From JBEDUK01 sp963781595 (GTDB lineage Bacteria > Actinomycetota > UBA4738): 64,000 bases of DNA. A model generated the notes under the pieces. It was given only the letters and a program-made list of their open reading frames with translations, was not told the origin of the DNA and did not search any database. The DNA is taken from the NCBI GenBank assembly GCA_963781595.1, contig CAWAGG010000006.1:868001-932000 (forward strand), written 5' to 3'. This document shows positions 50,705-58,599 of the stretch, one piece after another. Each line of letters begins with the position of its first letter. Positions within the stretch are counted from its first letter, which is position 1. Made by a program: the position numbers and the translations under genes.

Positions 50705-51568
50705 ATGCGCAGCGAACTTCGAGGTGGCGTCGTCATCACCGGCGCGTCGACCGGCATCGGCCATGCGACGGCCCTCCATCTGGCCCGGAGCGGGTTCACG
50801 GTGTTCGGCGGGGTCCGCCGAGACGAGGACGGCGAACGGCTGTCGGCGGACTCCGGCGGCGCGGTCACGGCCGTGCGGCTCGACGTGACGGACGCGGGTT
50901 CGATCGCGCGGGCCCGAGACGCGGTCGAACGAGCGCTCGAGGGCGAGCGCCTCGCCGGCGTCGTGAACAACGCCGGGATCGGGATCGGCGGTCCGCTCGA
51001 GTTCGTCCCCCTGGACGAGCTGCGCCTGCAGTTCGACGTGAACGTGATCGGACCGGTCGCGGTGGCTCAGGCGTTCCTGCCGATGCTGCGTTCGTCCCGC
51101 GGCCGGATCGTGCACGTGGGATCCGCGAGCGGACTGATGTCCGCGCCCTTCGTGGGGCCCTACAGCGCGTCGAAGTTCGCGCTCGAGGCCATCTCCGCGG
51201 CGATGCGGATGGAGCTGGCGCCGTGGGAGATCGGCGTCTCGATCGTCGACCCGGGTGACGTCGACACCGCGATCTGGGGCAAGACGCTGCAGGCGGCCGA
51301 CGAGGCGATGCGGTCGTATCCCCCCGAGGCGCTGGCACTGTACGGGATGGCTGCGCCGAAGATCCGTCGCTTCTTCGAGCGGTCGGCCGCGCACGCGATG
51401 CCGGCCGGTACCGTCGCGCACACGATCGAACGAGCGCTGACCGACCGCCGACCGAAAGCTCGCTACGTCGTTGGCGGGCAGGCGAAGGTGCAGGCGATGC
51501 TCGCGAGGGTGATACCGCCGCGGCCGCTGGACGCCGTCACCGTTCGGGCGATGGGTCTGGCGGATTGA
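50705..51568 (+). CDS. short-chain dehydrogenase/reductase
   Basis: A classical SDR oxidoreductase of 287 residues. The coenzyme motif is VVITGASTGIGHATAL (TGxxxGxG), then VVNNAGIGIGG (NNAG), the catalytic serine in IVHVGSASGLMSAPF and the YSASKFALEA (YxxxK) pair. R in the GGVRRDEDGE turn suggests NADP(H). The substrate is unknown; the closest overall pattern is of 17-beta-hydroxysteroid/retinol dehydrogenase-like SDRs. AGGAGG lies 5 nt before the ATG at 50705, ruling out a longer form. It is divergent from the carboxylase gene. Confidence 0.92.
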   Translation: MRSELRGGVVITGASTGIGHATALHLARSGFTVFGGVRRDEDGERLSADSGGAVTAVRLDVTDAGSIARARDAVERALEGERLAGVVNNAGIGIGGPLEFVPLDELRLQFDVNVIGPVAVAQAFLPMLRSSRGRIVHVGSASGLMSAPFVGPYSASKFALEAISAAMRMELAPWEIGVSIVDPGDVDTAIWGKTLQAADEAMRSYPPEALALYGMAAPKIRRFFERSAAHAMPAGTVAHTIERALTDRRPKARYVVGGQAKVQAMLARVIPPRPLDAVTVRAMGLAD

Positions 51569-51915
51569 GCGCCGCATTCCTCCAGGGTGCGTTCCTGTGC
51601 GGTTCCGTCGTCTATCGGCTGGTCCACCCGCAGCCTGGCGATTCCGTCGTGCCGCGAACGCTTCGCGCGGTGACCACCGCCGTGAACCGCGAGGGTACCG
51701 CCATCGGAGTTGCCGAAGCGGACGATCCGACCTCGTTCATCGCCGGCTACGACGTGAGCAACAGCGACGGTCGCGAATGCTTGGTTCCCTTGTCGTACGG
51801 CCAGCCCGTAGAGCTCGGGATCGTCAGGGTCGCGTCCGTTGGACCGCACAGCGGATATGAGGACACGGTTCTGTGGATCCGCTGCTTGGGTTCACCGACC
51901 CACGTCCGTCCGTAG
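51565..51915 (+). CDS. hypothetical protein
   Basis: A possible 116-residue protein whose TTG start overlaps the SDR stop (TTGA). Third codon positions are GC-rich as in real genes here, and the sequence is varied (VVYRLVHPQPGDSVVP, GVAEADDPTSFIAGYDVSN, ECLVPLSYGQPVELG), but no family was recognised and no ribosome site is seen. Translation would depend on coupling with the SDR. It could be a chance open frame. Confidence 0.45.
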   Translation: MSAAFLQGAFLCGSVVYRLVHPQPGDSVVPRTLRAVTTAVNREGTAIGVAEADDPTSFIAGYDVSNSDGRECLVPLSYGQPVELGIVRVASVGPHSGYEDTVLWIRCLGSPTHVRP

Positions 51916-51931
51916 AGACGCCACGACGCGC

Positions 51932-52492
51932 ATGGAGGCGCTCGAACCGGCGCCGCGCTCCCGAGCGGCGCAGAAGGCGGCACGGGAGCGTTCGATCGAA
52001 GCGCGACGGCACGCGCTCGCCGAGTCCGAGACCTACCTTCGCGCACAGCTCGCCGGAGACGAGGAGGTACGGGCCACGGCGACGCACGCCATCCTGACGG
52101 GCAGGCGCCTGCTGTTCGCTTGGAAGCTGTACTGGTCTCCACATGCGGGCGAGTGGGCACACGACGCGATCGCGTTCGACGAGGTAACGCTCTGGAGGCT
52201 CGGTAGGCGCCACGACGAGCGCCCGCTGATGCTGCTGTGTCATCCGGATCACATCGTTCTTGGATGGGTTCCCGCTCGTCGGTTCCTCTGGTTCCGCTGG
52301 GGGAACGCTACCGGCGAGGTGACGCGCGGGCGGACCATGCTGTCGTTCGGACGCCGAAGCGACCCGCTGCTCGGCGCGCTCGAGTCGGCTCTCCTTTCCG
52401 CCGGATCGCCGCGGGGCGAGCCGTTCGTCGAGCAGATCCCTGGAACCCGAGAAGAACGTCCTCAGCTCGTGGTCCTGCGAGGTTCGCGATAG
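51932..52492 (+). CDS. hypothetical protein, possible PH-like domain
   Basis: A 186-residue protein. A charged helical N-terminus (SRAAQKAARERSIEARRHALAESE read across two helices) precedes a beta-rich segment ATHAILTGRRLLFAWKLYW and LMLLCHPDHIVLGWVPARRFLWFRWG, which is reminiscent of bacterial PH-like domains. No signal peptide or catalytic motif. The ATG at 51932 was chosen because upstream in-frame starts overlap the previous gene. Function unknown. Confidence 0.6.
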   Translation: MEALEPAPRSRAAQKAARERSIEARRHALAESETYLRAQLAGDEEVRATATHAILTGRRLLFAWKLYWSPHAGEWAHDAIAFDEVTLWRLGRRHDERPLMLLCHPDHIVLGWVPARRFLWFRWGNATGEVTRGRTMLSFGRRSDPLLGALESALLSAGSPRGEPFVEQIPGTREERPQLVVLRGSR

Positions 52493-52631
52493 CGGCCCGC
52501 CATGGTCGACCCGGATCTGTACAGATCTGCGCCTTCAGGCCATCATGCCGTGTCGCATGAAGGGTCGCAGGCACGCCGAGCATGGCCTCGTGACACATGC
52601 GCTGTCGGTGCATCGGGATCTGCGCGCCCAG

Positions 52632-52637
52632 TAGGCT
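52632..52637 (+). promoter_or_regulatory. -10 box TAGGCT, leaderless start
   Basis: TAGGCT ends 7 nt before the GTG of the MerR-like/cyclase gene. Confidence 0.55.
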
Positions 52638-52644
52638 AGCCCAC

Positions 52645-53841
52645 GTGACCTGGTACTCAGGCGAGGACGTCGCCGAGCGAGCCGGGGTCGAGCCCTCGTT
52701 CCTCGTGCGACTGGTGGATCTGGGAATCCTGGCCCCCGAAGGACCCGATCGCTTCTCTCCGGGCGACGTGCGCCGCGTCCTCATGGCCAGCTCGCTCGAG
52801 GGTGCCGGCATCCCGATCGACGACGTGGCCGGCGCCATCAGGCACGGCGCATTGTCGCTCGAGTTCCTCGACGCGGCCGCCTACGAGCGGTTCTCGGCGA
52901 TCGGCGCCGAGACGTTCCAGCAGGTCAGCGACCGCACCGGGATCCCGCTCGAGCTGCTGACGGTCATCCGCGAAGCGATCGGCATGGCGCAACCATCGCC
53001 CGACGATCGACTCCGTGAAGACGAGATGGCGATCGTGCCGTTCATCGAGCTCCAGGTCTCGGCCGGATTCCGGCACTCGGCGATCGAACGTCTGCTCCGC
53101 GTCGATGGCGAATGCACCCGCCGGATCGCGGAGACGGAGGGCGGATGGTGGTACTCCGAGGTGATCGAGCCGGCCATCGCCGCAGGCAAAGGCCCCGAGG
53201 AGATCGCCAACGCGGAGTTCGCCGATCGGAGCACGCCACTCGCTGAGCAAGCCGTGCTGGCGATGTACCACGCGCAGCAGGCGCGCGTCTGGACCGCCCA
53301 CCTCATCGAGGGGTTCGAGGTGCTGATGGAGAACGCGGGGATCCACAGCCGCCTCGAGCGACTCCCGGCGATCTGCTTCCTCGACATCACCGGCTACACG
53401 CGGCTGACCCAGGAACGCGGCGACGATGCGGCCGCCGACCTGGCCTCGACGGTCGCGCGGCTCGTGCACCGCAGCTCCGTGCAGCACGGCGGCAAGCCCA
53501 TCAAGTGGCTGGGCGACGGCGTGATGTTCTACTTCGGCGAACCCGGTCCCGGCGTACGTGCCGCGCTCGAGATGGTGGACGGGCTGGCTGCCGCCGGGCT
53601 GCCGCCCGCCCACGTCGGCCTGCACGCGGGGCCGGTCCTGTTCCAGGAGGGCGACTACTTCGGCCAGACGGTGAACCTCACGGCGCGGATCGCCGACTAC
53701 GCGCGGCCCAGCGAGGTGCTGGTCAGCGAGGCAGTAGCCGACGCGTCGCAGGAGGACGGGATCGCGTTCGGGGAGATCGGTCTGGTAGAGCTCAAAGGTG
53801 TATCCGGCACGGTGCGCCTGCTCCGAGCCCACCTCGCCTGA
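52645..53841 (+). CDS. class III nucleotidyl cyclase with N-terminal MerR-like HTH region
   Basis: A 398-residue fusion. Residues about 1-65 look like a MerR-type winged helix (WYSGEDVAERAGVEPSFLVRLVDLGILAP, then FSPGDVRRVLMA). A helical regulatory part (about 70-235) resembles the adenylate cyclase regulatory domain of Rv1264-type enzymes. The C-terminal class III cyclase has metal aspartates in CFLDITGYT and IKWLGDGVM, the substrate lysine in IKWLGD, and N and R in TVNLTARI, so it should be active. The GTG at 52645 is chosen for the TAGGCT box 7 nt upstream. It may couple ligand or DNA binding to cAMP output; the HTH may also be a protein-contact module only. Confidence 0.85.
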   Translation: MTWYSGEDVAERAGVEPSFLVRLVDLGILAPEGPDRFSPGDVRRVLMASSLEGAGIPIDDVAGAIRHGALSLEFLDAAAYERFSAIGAETFQQVSDRTGIPLELLTVIREAIGMAQPSPDDRLREDEMAIVPFIELQVSAGFRHSAIERLLRVDGECTRRIAETEGGWWYSEVIEPAIAAGKGPEEIANAEFADRSTPLAEQAVLAMYHAQQARVWTAHLIEGFEVLMENAGIHSRLERLPAICFLDITGYTRLTQERGDDAAADLASTVARLVHRSSVQHGGKPIKWLGDGVMFYFGEPGPGVRAALEMVDGLAAAGLPPAHVGLHAGPVLFQEGDYFGQTVNLTARIADYARPSEVLVSEAVADASQEDGIAFGEIGLVELKGVSGTVRLLRAHLA

Positions 53842-53868
53842 CGGTCGACCCCGGCTCCCCCTCTCTCT

Positions 53869-54795
53869 TCATCCGAGGGATCGAATCGGTCGCCGCGGGC
53901 CGGCCTTGGACACCTGGCTCGCGACCGGGTGGCCGACGAGTTCTTCGACCAACCGCGAAGCCGCAAGCGCGGCGTCGAGGTCGATGCCCGTCTCGATCCC
54001 CATGTCGGTCAGCATGTGCACCGCGTCATCGGTCGCGAGGTTCCCGTTCGCGCCGGGAGCGAACGGCGAACCACCGAGCCCGCCGACGCTCGCGTCGAAC
54101 TCCGTGACGCCCACCTCCAACGCGGCCAGCAGGTTGGCCATGGCGGTTCCCCGCGTGTCGTGGAAGTGCATCGTCAGCGCGAGCCTGTCCCCGAACCGTT
54201 CGTAAAGTAGATCGACCATCTCCCACACGCGCGTCGGCGTCGCCATCCCGGTCGTGTCGCCGAGCGTCACGCCCGCCGCGCCCAGGTCCAGGAGCCGCGC
54301 CGCCAGATCGCCTACGCGCGACGGCGCCACGTCGCCGTCGTACGGATCGCCGAACGACGCGGAGATCGAGACCTGCACGGGGACGCCACCTTCGCGCCCC
54401 GCCGCGATCACGTCGGCCATGTCGGCCATCGACTCCTCGACCGTCTTGCCGACGTTGTGCGTGTTGTAGCCGTCGGACACGCCGATGAACGCCTCCAGCG
54501 CAGCGAACCCGCCGGCCTCCAGCGCAGCCTCGGCGCCGCGGCGGTTCGGCACCAGCGCGGAGTACGCGACGCCGGGCGCGCGACGGACCTTCGACCAGAC
54601 CTCGGCCGCGTCGGCCATGGCTGGCACGGCCTTCGGCGAAACGAACGACACCGCTTCGATCTTCGGCACGCCGGTCGCGGACAGCGCGTCGATCAGCCGA
54701 ACGCGCGCCTCGACCGGCAGCGGAGCTTCGGCCTGCAGGCCGTCACGCGGGCCGACCTCCCGGATCGTCACGCGGGAGGGCAGCCGGGGAGTCAT
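53869..54795 (-). CDS. mvaB: hydroxymethylglutaryl-CoA lyase
   Basis: Cleaves HMG-CoA to acetyl-CoA and acetoacetate, the last step of leucine degradation. The 308-residue TIM barrel has the N-terminal VTIREVGPRDGLQAEA (metal-binding D), EAVSFVSPKAVPAMADA, GVTLGDTTGMATP, MHFHDTRGTAMAN (metal histidines) and DASVGGLGGSPFAPGANGN. The catalytic cysteine loop GGLGGCP of the classical enzyme reads GGLGGSP here, so the position usually held by cysteine is serine; activity could be lower or the substrate different. TATCCT lies 7 nt before the ATG. Confidence 0.88.
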   Translation of the reverse strand: MTPRLPSRVTIREVGPRDGLQAEAPLPVEARVRLIDALSATGVPKIEAVSFVSPKAVPAMADAAEVWSKVRRAPGVAYSALVPNRRGAEAALEAGGFAALEAFIGVSDGYNTHNVGKTVEESMADMADVIAAGREGGVPVQVSISASFGDPYDGDVAPSRVGDLAARLLDLGAAGVTLGDTTGMATPTRVWEMVDLLYERFGDRLALTMHFHDTRGTAMANLLAALEVGVTEFDASVGGLGGSPFAPGANGNLATDDAVHMLTDMGIETGIDLDAALAASRLVEELVGHPVASQVSKAGPRRPIRSLG

Positions 54796-54802
54796 GGCCA
54801 GC

Positions 54803-54808
54803 AGGATA
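54803..54808 (-). promoter_or_regulatory. -10 box TATCCT, leaderless start
   Basis: On the minus strand TATCCT ends 7 nt before the ATG of the HMG-CoA lyase gene. Confidence 0.5.
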
Positions 54809-54811
54809 CGG

Positions 54812-55026
54812 TCAGTTGTCGGCGAACCCCTGGTCCCACGTCCGCGAGGGGTCGTGATTCCGTAGGTCCACGCCGTGGTCGACTGCCGCTTTCAGCGCCA
54901 TGTGGGCCGATCCGGCCCAGAAGCGGCGCGGCCCTCGGGCGAAGCGAGCATCGCGTGGACGGTCTCAGGCGTCGACGCCAGGTGGAGCTTCCAGGTGACG
55001 CGCCGGCGGTCGCCGGCCTCGCTCAC
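54812..55026 (-). pseudogene. relic of a SRPBCC/START-like gene (internal deletion and frameshift)
   Basis: The GTG at 55026 overlaps the enoyl-CoA hydratase stop by 4 nt and opens a frame reading VTWKLHLASTPETVHAMLASPEGR, the start of a SRPBCC/START-type domain, but this stops after 44 codons. Another frame continues RRFWAGSAHMALKAAVDHG, VDLRNHDPSRTWDQGFADN and stops at 54812, which looks like the family C-terminus. The roughly 90 residues expected in between are missing. The pieces are therefore the two ends of one gene joined by an out-of-frame deletion. Confidence 0.65.
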
Positions 55027-55799
55027 CGCCCCGTCCACTCCGGGTCGCGCTTCTCGGTGAACGCGGTGATCCCCTCGCGGCGGTCCTGGCTCGCGACCGC
55101 CCGCCGCCAGCCGACGTCCTCCAGCTCGATGCCGAGGTGCAGCGGGACCTCGAGCCCCCGATCGATCGCCGCCTTCGCCTCGCGGACCGCGACGGGGGAG
55201 TTCGAACAGATCTCGTTCGCGAGCGCCATCGTGGTCTCGGCCAGTCCCTCGCGCGGGACGACGCGCTGCACGAGCCCGATCGAGCGCGCCTCCTCGGCCC
55301 CGACCCGGCGCCCGGTGAAGATCAGCTCTTTCGCGCGCGACACGCCGATCCGAGGCGTCAGCAGTTGCGTCCCGCCGCCTCCCGGCACGATCCCAACGCG
55401 TGTCTCCGGCAGGCCGAACAGCGAATCGTCGCTCGCCACGATCAGATCGCACGACAGCGCCAGCTCGAACCCTCCCCCCAGCGCGAAGCCGAACACCGAC
55501 GCGATCGTGGGCACGGGAACCGCACGGATCGAATCGAACAGCGAACGCATCAGGACCCGGTTCCGCAGCCAGCCGGCGTCATCGAGGGCGCTGCGCTCCT
55601 TGAGGTCGGCGCCGACGCAGAACGCCCGGTCGCCCTCCGCCTCGAGGATCAACGCCCACGTCTGGTGGTTCGCCGCGGCCGCGAGCACCGCGCCGGCGAG
55701 CTCGTCGGCCATCTCACCGTCGATCGCGTTGAGCGACCCCGGACGCGCGAGCGTCACGACGGCGACGTGACCCTCGAGGCGGCGTCGAACGTGCGGCAT
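55023..55799 (-). CDS. enoyl-CoA hydratase/isomerase family protein
   Basis: A crotonase-fold enzyme of 258 residues. GDRAFCVGADLKER forms the CoA oxyanion loop, FGFALGGGFELALSCDLIVAS the second oxyanion segment, and LPETRVGIVPGGGGTQLL carries both catalytic-type glutamate positions. In this neighbourhood (HMG-CoA lyase, acyl-CoA carboxylase) a methylglutaconyl-CoA hydratase role in leucine breakdown is plausible, but general beta-oxidation is equally possible. ATG 55799 is the natural start. The decayed SRPBCC gene follows with a 4-nt overlap. Confidence 0.9.
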   Translation of the reverse strand: MPHVRRRLEGHVAVVTLARPGSLNAIDGEMADELAGAVLAAAANHQTWALILEAEGDRAFCVGADLKERSALDDAGWLRNRVLMRSLFDSIRAVPVPTIASVFGFALGGGFELALSCDLIVASDDSLFGLPETRVGIVPGGGGTQLLTPRIGVSRAKELIFTGRRVGAEEARSIGLVQRVVPREGLAETTMALANEICSNSPVAVREAKAAIDRGLEVPLHLGIELEDVGWRRAVASQDRREGITAFTEKRDPEWTGR

Positions 55800-55852
55800 G
55801 GCGCATTACACACCACTCGGGGCGCCGAGCGCACCGCGGTGCCGCGGCGTGC

Positions 55853-55877
55853 CTCCCCGGGGCGGGCTTCCGGGGAG
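55853..55877. terminator. hairpin after the secreted-protein gene
   Basis: CTCCCCGG (55853-55860) and CCGGGGAG (55870-55877) form an 8-bp stem with a 9-nt loop. GCACCGCGGTGC at 55831-55842 is a second palindrome. They lie downstream of the minus-strand gene ending at 55945 and could end its transcript. No T-tract. Confidence 0.4.
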
Positions 55878-55944
55878 ACACGCGCGGCACCGGGTCACCG
55901 GTGAAGGCCGCTCGATCCAACTGGTCGGCCGGCCCCCTCCGGGT

Positions 55945-56556
55945 TCAGCAGGCTTGGTTGATCGTGGTGGCGGAGAAGTCCGGGAAGCCCGGGTTCGGCG
56001 GGAAGTCACCGAACACACCCTGACCGTTGAAGCCGCCGTCGATCGTCGCCTCGACGTTGGCTAGGAGGCTACCTCCGTCCCGCACGCCGGGTGGGTTCGG
56101 CGGGTCGCCCCCGTACGTGCTCGCGTCGATCCATCCGCGCGCGTGGACGATGTTGCCCGGAGCCGGAGCGCCTTGCGTGATCAGGGTGATCCGGCCCTTG
56201 TAGATCGTGAGGCCGTTGGCCAGGCTGCTGAGCTGGATGTTCGCCCTGAGGACGCCGCGCTCGGTCGTCCGGTTGATCGTCCAGACCACCTTCGACACCT
56301 TGAGCGAGCCCGTGAGGTTGTAGTCGGTCGAACCGGGAGTCGCGTCGACCTCGCCGCCCTCCCACTTGCCGCGGAACGTCGTGTAGTTGATCCCGTCCTC
56401 GCCGGGGCAGCTCTTGTCCTTGAACTTCCCGATCGGGTCGAGCACGAACGTCGCGTTCGCGCGGTCCACCTCCGGGGTCCCGACGGCCATCGCGAAGGTC
56501 ACCCCGAGCGCCGTGAACGCGAGCACGAGGATCACGACGATGGAGATACGCCGCAT
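55945..56556 (-). CDS. secreted protein of unknown function
   Basis: A 203-residue exported protein. Signal peptide at residues 1-24 (RRISIVVILVLAFTALGV, cleavage near AMA-VG). The mature part is beta-rich and low in charge, with KSCPGEDGINYTTFRGKWEGG and TGSLKVSKVVWTINRTTERGVLRANIQL (two strands); cysteines near the start and at the very C-terminus (NQAC) could form a disulphide. No enzyme motif was recognised. AAAGGAGG lies 5 nt before the ATG, one of the best ribosome sites in the window. The 18-bp motif at 56717-56734 is upstream in the same orientation. Confidence 0.8.
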   Translation of the reverse strand: MRRISIVVILVLAFTALGVTFAMAVGTPEVDRANATFVLDPIGKFKDKSCPGEDGINYTTFRGKWEGGEVDATPGSTDYNLTGSLKVSKVVWTINRTTERGVLRANIQLSSLANGLTIYKGRITLITQGAPAPGNIVHARGWIDASTYGGDPPNPPGVRDGGSLLANVEATIDGGFNGQGVFGDFPPNPGFPDFSATTINQAC

Positions 56557-56716
56557 ATCTGCCTCCTTTCGATCGGAGCCTCGCGAGCCGGTCGTGTGGC
56601 GATCGGCAGGCCGGCTCCAGGCCTGGTGTTCGGGTTCGGTGAGCGCGGCGGGCGCCGGCTCCGACGCCGGTCACCGAGACGAACGGTTCGAAGCGTAGGA
56701 GCGACTCCGGCCGCCG

Positions 56717-56734
56717 CCTAGCGGGATTCCCCTA
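56717..56734 (-). promoter_or_regulatory. 18-bp motif, copy 2
   Basis: On the minus strand TAGGGGAATCCCGCTAGG, 160 nt upstream of the secreted-protein gene. It matches copy 1 (30426-30443) at 16 of 18 positions and has dyad symmetry (CTAGnGGGA and TCCCnCTAG half-sites). Confidence 0.45.
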
Positions 56735-56761
56735 GACGCCTCATCGCGAGGCCCTGCGGGC

Positions 56762-58315
56762 TCAGACCGGTGGGACGCCGTGGCGGCGTTCGCTGAACGA
56801 ACGGTCCTTCGTCGACGCCTGCGCGAGGCGCCTCCCGAGCTCGGCCCGGAGGTCGTCGGGCTGGATGACGGCGTCGACGACGTTCTCGGACGCCAGGTGC
56901 ACCAGGTCGATGTCATCCTCGTAGTCGCGGCGCTTCCCGGCGACGAACGCGTCGCGCTCGCCGGGGTCCTCGATCGCCTGGATCCTGTTGAAGAAGACGG
57001 CGTTGATCGCCGGCTCGGGGCCCATGACCGCGATCCGCGCGGTCGGCAGCGCGAGCGTCGCATCGGGTTCGAACCCCGGCCCCGCCATCGCGTAGAGCCC
57101 TGCGCCGTAGGCCTTCCGGACGATCACGCTGATCTTCGGGACTGTCGCCTCGCTGACGGCGGTGATCAGCTTCGCGCCGTGCCGGATGATCCCCTGGCGC
57201 TCGACGGCGCTGCCGATCATGAACCCGGGCACGTCGGCCAGGAACACGAGCGGGATGTTGAACGCGTCGCAGAGCCAGACGAACCGCGCGACCTTGTCGG
57301 AGGAGTCGACGAACAGCACCCCGCCCAGGTGCGCGGGCTGGTTCGCAACGACGCCGACGGAGTGGCCCTCGAGCCGTGCGAGGCCGGTCACGACCTCCTT
57401 CGCGAAGTCCGGCTTGATCTCGAAGAACGAACCCTCGTCGACGATGCCGGCGATGAGCGCGTACATGTCGAACGGCTTCGATTCGTCCTCGGGGACCAGC
57501 GAGGCCAGCGACCCCTGGTACGCAGCCGGTTTCGCCTCAGCGACCGGCGCCGCGTCGCGCCACGACCGCGGGAAGTACGACAGGTACGCGCGCGCGGCCT
57601 CGATCGCGGCCTTGTCGTCGGCCACGCAGAGGTCTCCGCAGCCCGAGACCTCGCAGTGCATCCGGGCCCCGCCCATCTCCTCGAGCGTCACCTTCTCGCC
57701 GATCACCTCCTCGGCCATGCGCGGCGAGCCGAGGTACATCGACGCGTTCTTCTCGACCATGAAGACCACGTCGCAGAAGGCGGGGATGTACGCGCCGCCG
57801 GCCGCAGAGGGACCGAACAGGCAGCAGACCTGGGGGACACGGCCGGACGCTTGGACCTGGTTGTAGAAGATCTTCCCCGCGCCGCGCCGGCCCGGGAACA
57901 GGTCAACCTGGTCCGTGATCCGCGCGCCGGCCGAGTCGACCATGTAGACGATCGGGATCGAACGCTTCCGCGCCACTTCGATCACCCGGATGATCTTCTC
58001 GACGGTCCTCGCGCCCCACGAGCCGGCCTTGACCGTCGGGTCGTTCGCCATCACGGCGGCAGGGCGACCGTGGATGCTGCCCACGCCGGTGACGACGCCG
58101 TCGGCCGGAAGGTCGCCCGCCAGCGCGTTCGCCAGCAGGCCGTCCTCGGCGAACCCGTCGGCGTCGTCCAGGAGGAGCCGGAGGCGCTCGCGGACGAACA
58201 GCTTCCCCTGCTCGGCGAGCTTGGCGTGGTACTTCTCGTCGCCGCCGGACGCGGCCCGGCGCATCGCCTCGGTCAGGCGCGAGGCCGCGGCCGCCCCGTC
58301 GGGTTCGGACGTCAT
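56762..58315 (-). CDS. acyl-CoA carboxylase carboxyltransferase (beta) subunit
   Basis: Transfers the carboxyl group from biotin to an acyl-CoA. The 517-residue protein has the two crotonase-like halves of the family: KLFVRERLRLLLDD, PIVYMVDSAGARITDQVDLFPG, CLFGPSAAGGAYIPAFCDVVFMV, GGARMHCEVSGCGD in the N-half, then PLVFLADVPGFMIGSAVERQGIIRHGAKL (across a loop) and KAYGAGLYAMAGPGFEPD in the C-half. The GGAxxHCxVSG segment is seen in 3-methylcrotonyl-CoA carboxylases. The ATG at 58315 has TAGACT 8 nt upstream (leaderless). The likely partner is the biotin subunit at 48792. Confidence 0.92.
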   Translation of the reverse strand: MTSEPDGAAAASRLTEAMRRAASGGDEKYHAKLAEQGKLFVRERLRLLLDDADGFAEDGLLANALAGDLPADGVVTGVGSIHGRPAAVMANDPTVKAGSWGARTVEKIIRVIEVARKRSIPIVYMVDSAGARITDQVDLFPGRRGAGKIFYNQVQASGRVPQVCCLFGPSAAGGAYIPAFCDVVFMVEKNASMYLGSPRMAEEVIGEKVTLEEMGGARMHCEVSGCGDLCVADDKAAIEAARAYLSYFPRSWRDAAPVAEAKPAAYQGSLASLVPEDESKPFDMYALIAGIVDEGSFFEIKPDFAKEVVTGLARLEGHSVGVVANQPAHLGGVLFVDSSDKVARFVWLCDAFNIPLVFLADVPGFMIGSAVERQGIIRHGAKLITAVSEATVPKISVIVRKAYGAGLYAMAGPGFEPDATLALPTARIAVMGPEPAINAVFFNRIQAIEDPGERDAFVAGKRRDYEDDIDLVHLASENVVDAVIQPDDLRAELGRRLAQASTKDRSFSERRHGVPPV

Positions 58316-58323
58316 CGCACCGA

Positions 58324-58329
58324 AGTCTA
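58324..58329 (-). promoter_or_regulatory. -10 box TAGACT, leaderless start
   Basis: On the minus strand TAGACT ends 8 nt before the ATG of the carboxyltransferase gene. Confidence 0.55.
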
Positions 58330-58369
58330 GCCCCGGGTGTCGCCGGAGTCCGCGGTGCCGCCGCGAAGG

Positions 58370-58520
58370 GAGAGAGGGAAAGGCCGGGACGGCCGCGGAA
58401 CCGGGACAGGGCAGGCCGACGGCAGGCGCGGACGGGGGCGGACGGACGCGGAGCACCGACAGGGGCGGCGGGCGGGGCGGAGGCGGGGGGCAGGGGCGGC
58501 CCGAGGGGCGCAGGACGAAG
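58370..58520 (+). other. G-rich tract with G-quadruplex pattern
   Basis: About 150 nt of strongly G-skewed, low-complexity sequence. At 58462-58496 five G-runs (GGGG, GGG, GGGG, GGGGGG, GGGG) are separated by loops of 1-7 nt, a canonical G-quadruplex pattern on the plus strand. It lies directly upstream of the carboxyltransferase promoter and encodes nothing recognisable. Confidence 0.6.
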
Positions 58521-58599
58521 CGAACCTTCGGACGAGCGGCAGCGTCCGGCGAGCTTCGCTCGGGTCGTCGGTCGAGCACCTCAACCGCCACGTGAAGTC

